The notes under the pieces are model-generated. The model was not told the origin of the DNA, did no database searches, and saw nothing but the letters and a program-made list of their open reading frames with translations. DNA of 64,000 nt from Calliphora vicina (taxonomy: Eukaryota; Arthropoda; Insecta; Diptera; Calliphoridae), in the NCBI RefSeq assembly GCF_958450345.1, contig NC_088780.1, positions 114,402,226 through 114,466,225 on the forward strand, given 5' to 3'. Positions 58,071-64,000 of this stretch are shown here, one piece after another; position 1 is the stretch's first letter, and every line of letters begins with the position of its first letter. The translations under genes were made by a program, and so were the position numbers.

Positions 58071-60240
58071 TTTTTTATATTTATTTAATTTTATTTTTTT
58101 TTACTTTCTAATAATTGCAACTTGCTAGTTCTGCCATGCTTCAAATCAAATAATATAGTTAAAATGATAAAAAAGAAAGAAAAGGTGTTACAATAAAATG
58201 AGCTAAGTCCACTAAAAATTCCACAAAATAAACAATATAAAATGTGCTAAGTCGAAACACGAATACCTTATAAATATTTATGATAGCTATTCATGCCATA
58301 GAGAAAATATACATATGCTCAATTCACAATTGATGTCGCAGTGTTGTAGCATTGTATGTCATAAGTATTTTTCAAACAAATTTTTCGAAACAAAAACAAA
58401 ACATTAATAAAAAAAATTACAACGATACAACGCTACAACGCTACGACACCAATTGTGAATTGGGCAATAGAGTTAGAAAAAAACTCAAAAAAATTACACA
58501 TACGATTGTTTTTGTTATAACATAAATTTATTTTACTAATGCATTCTCATCACTTAAATTAGGTTTTTGACAACTAGTTAGGAGTCCGACAGGAGAGTTT
58601 CCACTCTAAAAATTCTTTATGGTTCATACTATAAACATCCCAAAAATAATATTTCTAGAATTTCCCAATTAATATAAAATTAGCTTATAAGTATTTATTT
58701 TAATAGCTACAATTTTGTTTGTTTTTTTATGCAAACATGAAAAACTAAAAAGACAAAATTAAATAAATTCTAACATTACTTAACAATTTTACAATGACCC
58801 CTTTATCCCTTACGAAACAACACATCCTTAATCTAATCCCTTTTTATAACGATACAATTTGTTAAATTCATAAAAGTGAACATTATTTCTTTGCAACGTC
58901 CTTGGTAACCAAACCTGGGTCTGAGAATATTATTGTAAATCCGCCATTAAAACTAATGCATGAAAAGTTTTCCTCATACAGTGTGCAGTTAATTAATAAT
59001 AATTTTTTTCTTTAAAGTTCTTAGTTTATTTTACATACAAATTCATACATTGAATCTCTGCTCGTTCATATTCATACATGATGTCATCGTCTTTAACGAA
59101 AGAAAAACTATTAAAAACCAAGAGGAGACCCTCATTTGGAAAAAGCATCAAAACATTTTAAACAAAATTCGTATAAGTAGCAGTTTATGAGCACTTAAGT
59201 GGTTGTAAAAAACCTTTTTCTTGATATTTTTGTACTGTAGGATGTATAATTTGCGTATATATTTAATATATATATATAAACTTATTGAGATACCTACATA
59301 TAAATTCATACATATCCTTTTTATAGTATGTATTAATTTGTTTACAACAATTCGTATACATTTAAAGCTTATATTTATAATTAAGTTGTTTAAAAAAGAG
59401 ATGAGGAGAAAAAAACGTACAAATAATTAACTGGGTTTTTTAACACTTAAATGATTTCATCAACATGAGAAATTAAAATGGATTTTACACTGTGACAAAA
59501 TTGGGAATTTAAAATTTGATATTGGCAATTCCATGTCATCATGCGTGACATGTGAGCGCCTATATAGTGGTATAAATTTTGCAAAATTAAGAGTATCTGA
59601 AAAATAATTTGACCTTATGTTCCATTCCGAGGGTACTATATTTTAAAAAAATAATATGTAATTTCGAAAAATTTTTGTTCAAAATATCGAGCAAAATAAG
59701 GGTATAGTACGTGACATAAAACGGAAGTAAAAATATGTGAAAAATTGTTTTTGTTTTTTTCAGTCGTGATTATCATTCTCGTGGATTTGCCCATATGTAT
59801 ATGCTTTGCTATATGTGTAAACTTAGAAAAAAAACCTGCAACAAATAGTCTAGAAACTCACTGATAAATCACAGATTTTACTTCTGCTTTGTCTCTTTAT
59901 TACTAGCTTGACCCGGTGCGTTTCGCTACACCTGTCATAGTAAAGTAAAAAATATGAAAGGATTTTATTTAAAAAAATAAATGTAATTAATACCGGAATT
60001 TCTTGAGTAGTGAGAAGGAGGCAGTATGGTTAGCTCTTCAAATTTCTCCAAAAACTGTCTCTTATTAAGAAAAATTAAAAGTGAAAAGGTAGTAAAATTT
60101 GGTTCTTAGAGTTTTTCTAAAATTTTCTCATACTTAACCTTCGCTTTACCAATACCACAAGGGTGGGTATTTGTAAACCATGTACATAAAAAAACATTTG
60201 GTAAAGCGAATGTTAAAAAAATGAAAATTGAAAAGGAGGC
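58070..60240. other. AT-rich stretch, no gene seen
   Basis: No exon, RNA gene or complete transposon is recognised. At 59906 a second copy of the 'ctagcttgaccc' motif occurs. Confidence 0.4.
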
Positions 60241-60280
60241 AATTTTACGTGATGCGATTCATATATGGATATGATCAATT

Positions 60281-60686
60281 CATCAATTTCATCCCGATCG
60301 GAAGACATCGATTTCAATAGTTGGTTTACTTGACATGACATCCACCATATAGATAATACGAAAACCACCATTTGCAATATTTATACCCTATACCACCATA
60401 GTGGGGAGGGTGTATTGGGTTAGTGCTGATAATTCGATAAAATTTGGTGCAAGTTTCTTTAATGCCCCGATTTAATTTTTTTTTTTTTAAATTTTTCATC
60501 AATTTCATCCCGATCGGAAGACATCGATTTCAATAGTTGGTTTACTTGACATGACATCCACCATATAGATAATACGAAAGCCACCATTTTCAATATTTAT
60601 ACCCTATACCACCATAGTGGGGAGGGTATATTGGGTTAGTGCTGATAATTCGATAAAATTTGGTGCAAGTTTCTTTAATGCCCCGA
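60281..60686 (+). repeat. recent tandem duplication, 216-bp period, including the hairpin-repeat head
   Basis: 60281-60470 and 60497-60686 are almost identical over 190 bp, from 'catcaatttcatcccgatcg' to 'tttaatgccccga'. Only about three substitutions are visible (aaaacc/aaagcc, tttgcaat/ttttcaat, gtgtat/gtatat). The 26 bp between are T-rich. The duplicated block contains the head of the calyptrate hairpin repeat, so the window shows one truncated and one continuing copy. Confidence 0.95.
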
Positions 60687-61130
60687 CGTAGCCTATTGAT
60701 TTTGGTTAGAATCGGGTCATTATTTCTCCTAGCCCCCATACGATTGCCCTATCTGAAAATAGTTAAGCTCTCATAAAAACCTTAGTTATATAGATATCCA
60801 AAAAAACTTCTGCAAAAATAAGTTTTATATAAATCAAACTCGCCTCTCTAAATTTTGTGATGATCTCTTTACTAGCATAAATCTCTTAAAAATATTGGTA
60901 TTCTAATAAAACTCAGCACAAATAATTTATATATATACAAAAGTCATGTCACTAAATTTTATAAATTTCTGTCCATAATTTGTCATAGCTCCCATATAAT
61001 GCCCACTTCCGAAAATCATTTTAATGAGTGTACATTTCTTAAAAATGTTGGTATTCAAATAAAACTGAATACAAATAGGTTTCATATATACAGAAGTCAT
61101 GCCACCTAATTTTATTGCGATACACAGGTT
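60599..61130 (+). repeat. calyptrate dispersed hairpin repeat, copy 5
   Basis: The head is TACCCTATACCACCATAGTG, then 'attttggttagaatcgggtc', 'attatttctcctagccccca', and at least two tail units with 'tcataaaaaccttagttata' and 'catagctcccatataatgcc'. It is closest to copy 1 at 8.2 kb in the 'ttggttagaatcgg' block. Copy 4 (60382-60470) is only the head and start of the body, within the tandem duplication. Confidence 0.85.
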
Positions 61131-61139
61131 GAATAATGA

Positions 61140-64000
61140 AAACTATCAGGAATGAGATATCTAATCTCCATGCAAGATTTTTCGCTAAAGTTTGAAACAC
61201 TTTAAACACCAAATTTCAATGAAATAACTCCCAATTAAAACGAAAACTTAATTCCAAATATTTGGGTTTTATTTTATAATGAAATGATTTCCAAAAAAAA
61301 AAAGGAATTATAATTATATAATACCTTAATATCTTAAATTTAATGAAATGTGTTTATTAATTTTTCATATATGAATTTAGCTAAATTTAGTTTATTTCGA
61401 TGTTATTTAGCAACGTAATGCTTGGCAATAATGGAACTAGCATGCAAATATTCTGGAACCGAAAAATACGGAGACCTTGCTCATAGTCAGTAATGTATGT
61501 GGCTGCATTCAAATTTACCACCTGCGAGTTAAAATATTTAAATAGGTGGATGTAACCTTTACAGAAGTTTTTGTTCATTCAAGTTGTGTAATGGAAAAAC
61601 GAAGAGTGTCGCAGGCGATTTCTGTTACAAACTATATATCGCCTTTTTCCGTTATTTCAACATACAGAAAGTTTATGAGGAGGTTATAAAAGTGTGAAAA
61701 TTCTCTATTCGAAAATGGTCATATTTCATATTCTCTAGTTATCTCTAATTACACTCTGCTACAAAATAACAATTTTGATAGAACTTGAAAAGGGACCTAA
61801 TGGGGGTTGTAGGCCTAGGTGAGGAAATACTAAACCCATTTTCAATGATTTTGAGTTATATTGAAAAAAACATTTTGAGTTATATTGAAAAAAACTTTAA
61901 ATCGATTAAAACATTTTAAACAGTAATGGATAGACAAAAATTGAAGCTTTAATAAAATGTATGCATAAAATTTATACTCCAACATATTGTGTAAGTTTTT
62001 ATTTAAAGTTTAGCTTTATTTTTAATTTTTTCGCAATTAAAATTCAAAAATAGTTATTTTAATTTTTTTATATGAAAACCTATATTTTAAAGACAATTTT
62101 ATATAGAAAAAATTGAGACGTTAGTTGTTAAAATCAGTTTATATTTGCAAAAGTTATTAAACTTTTTCGAAAAAAGTTCGAAAAAATTTATGTTTTTTTT
62201 TATATGAGCTGGGGGAGAAAATACTAGAAATGGTGTTAATGAAAAGTTGAATAACTTTTACAATTTTCATTCAATTTACATAATTAAAACCATGTTTTGT
62301 TAAAATAAAATAAATTTTTATAAACTTTTATATCAAAATAAGCAATGAAAAACGACTAAAATCAAAAAGTTTTTAAATTTTGTTTTTCATTTAGTTATTC
62401 TTAACAAAAACAATACTTATGACTTACAAATGTATCAAAACATGCACGTCATTTTAAAGCGTAATCAGTTTTCTTTTCAAAACCGTTAAAATTTTTTGAC
62501 ATAATTAATAATGTACTCAGCAAGACCCATAACTCACGCTAGGTCGTTTCCAAGTTCCATTTGAAGGAAAATTAGAGAAATTAGAAAACTAAAAAGGGTT
62601 AATTAAGTCCCATTTTCTCAATCTCTGGTTATGGTTTTTCGTAACGATATACTTCCAATTAGTATAATTTTTGTATGAAAACTGTTAGTATATCTTCACG
62701 ATAAAAAGTATCCAAATATTGAAAAATGGGCCTAAATATACAAAAGTACTTGAAATCTGAAATAAGCTTTTGTTATTTTAAACATATCTAGTAATGTCAA
62801 GTGACCTCGTTAAATAAAGTGCTCTGAATCCTTATCATGACTTAAGCTAATAATTTTTTTAATAAGCCTCCAGTAATTTTATTTAGCAGACACTCTTCAT
62901 TTTTATCAGTGTAATTTATGTTTACTTAGTACGAGTATAAAATAAAATAAGTATTTTCATTTTATTTTTGTCTTTTAAGTGAATAAGTATTTATATCAAA
63001 AAGTTACTCAAGTCATAGAGTGTATATATTTTTGTGTTACATTTAAGATTATTAATTAGGCAAAACTTGTAAAGCTTAAAGCCAACACAAAGTATCATTA
63101 ACAAACGATTTTTTTAGAAGACAAAAATAAAACAGCAAAAAATTCTTATACTTCATTTAGAAAAAATGTTTTTTTCTACTTGAATATAATTTTTAATGAG
63201 TTAAAAGTAGATGTAGCAATTATAAAACATTATTTTATTTAATGAACAATAAGTAACATACATCTTATGTTTGTACAGAAGTATGTATATATATAAGTAC
63301 ATATGTATCTAAACAAGTACTTTTGTTTAATGTTATTTTGTATTTGTTAAGTTTAATTTAAAAAAGGGCGTATGTTTTAATTATTTTTCTAAGTACATGT
63401 TTTTTCATAAGAGGTTTGACATAATTTATCACTTAGGTTTTGTTTTTTACAATACATATAATTTGTTTGCCCGTTAAAATTGAAATGTTACTTTGAATTA
63501 GCAAATGTATAATTATGCAATGGAAACTGTTGTTTTGCATAGGCTTTTTGAAACACTGTAGTTTTTTATGTATTAAACAAAAAAATAATAATAAATGATT
63601 TTAATGAGCTAATTGAAATGTCTAACATAAACAGTAATTCAAACTTTAATTTAAACCTTTAATCTTCTGATTTTGATAATATTTGGTACACCTGTTTTTC
63701 TTGACCATGCATTGTAATTGTTAGTAACTTTTGAAGTGTCAGAAGTCAGATTTTATAATTTTTGATCTGGTATTGAGGCGAATAAAACGGAGATTTTAGA
63801 TTCGTTTTCAACAATTCCATTTCTAAGCAATCAAAGGATATCTCGAAAAATCCATCTTCTATTTTCCAAAGATTTTACCTGAATATGAGCCATTACACGA
63901 TTAAAAACATAGACAAAATTCAGAAAATGATTTCTAAGCATTTCATTAGATAGAGATTGCTTTTGCAAACTACAAGCAGTTTTACTTAAGAAGGATATTT
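61140..64000. other. AT-rich stretch, no gene seen
   Basis: No coding or RNA feature is supported apart from the short tandem repeat at 61848. 63640-63920 is a diverged copy of the repeat at 6880-7215 (shared 'gataatatttggta' and 'cgattaaaaaca' blocks). Confidence 0.4.
61848..61895 (+). repeat. two identical 24-bp tandem repeats
   Basis: 'attttgagttatattgaaaa' plus 'aaac' is present at 61848-61871 and again at 61872-61895 with no difference. Confidence 0.95.

Noticed and set aside
1..64000. CRISPR array, prophage or bacterial operon
   Set aside because: No regularly spaced short direct repeats, no compact operons or ribosome-binding sites. Composition and transposon content are those of an insect nuclear genome.

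Overview
The window looks like a gene-poor, very AT-rich stretch of a higher-fly genome (Diptera, probably a calyptrate such as a blowfly). The organism call rests on overall composition, on Tc1, mariner and non-LTR retrotransposon relics of insect type, and above all on five copies plus one fragment of a dispersed repeat. That repeat starts with an imperfect hairpin (TACCCTACACCACCATAGTG followed by GGGAGGGTATA) and carries a quasi-repeated motif 'gatcggtccataatTAGTC', which I associate with calyptrate genomes. No open reading frame here is a convincing host protein-coding exon. No rRNA, functional tRNA or CRISPR array is visible. The DNA is best read as intergenic sequence or a very long intron filled with decayed and nested transposable elements.

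Layout. 1-4.4 kb: an inverted-repeat-bounded segment, then two neighbouring copies of a TA-flanked MITE and a truncated MITE. 4.4-6.9 kb: unique-looking AT-rich DNA. 7.4-7.9 kb: a nested palindrome that can fold into a cruciform. 8.2-8.7 kb: hairpin repeat. 9.6-10.0 kb: Tc1 transposase relic. 12.7-13.0 kb: a tRNA-like, possibly SINE segment. 14.8-17.2 kb: a hAT-like element invaded by a GGCCC-ended MITE, next to a second copy of that MITE sitting in a tandem repeat that preserves its empty site. 17.7-18.2 kb: mariner relic on the minus strand. 20.1-25.2 kb: a tandem and fold-back repeat complex carrying two further MITE insertions. 25.6-26.1 kb: a MITE with perfect 21-bp ends. 28.4-29.2 kb: a second mariner relic. 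31.2-32.5 kb: a hAT-type element with perfect 8-bp target duplications. 34.5-46.4 kb: several MITEs and inverted copies. 48.5-49.4 kb: a degraded non-LTR reverse transcriptase. 51.3-52.0 kb: a candidate solo LTR ending in a 340-bp palindrome. 55-61 kb: further hairpin repeats, including a recent tandem duplication. The rest shows no gene that I can support.

All four coding relics (Tc1, two mariners, one LINE) carry stops, frameshifts and changed catalytic residues, so none is autonomous. The most informative content is structural. Two nested insertions can be checked against their own empty sites inside the window, several elements have clean target-site duplications, and three long inverted repeats could make double-stranded RNA if transcribed. 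I see no evidence for a new enzymatic or defence system. Family names above superfamily level are inferred from ends and target duplications, not from database searches.
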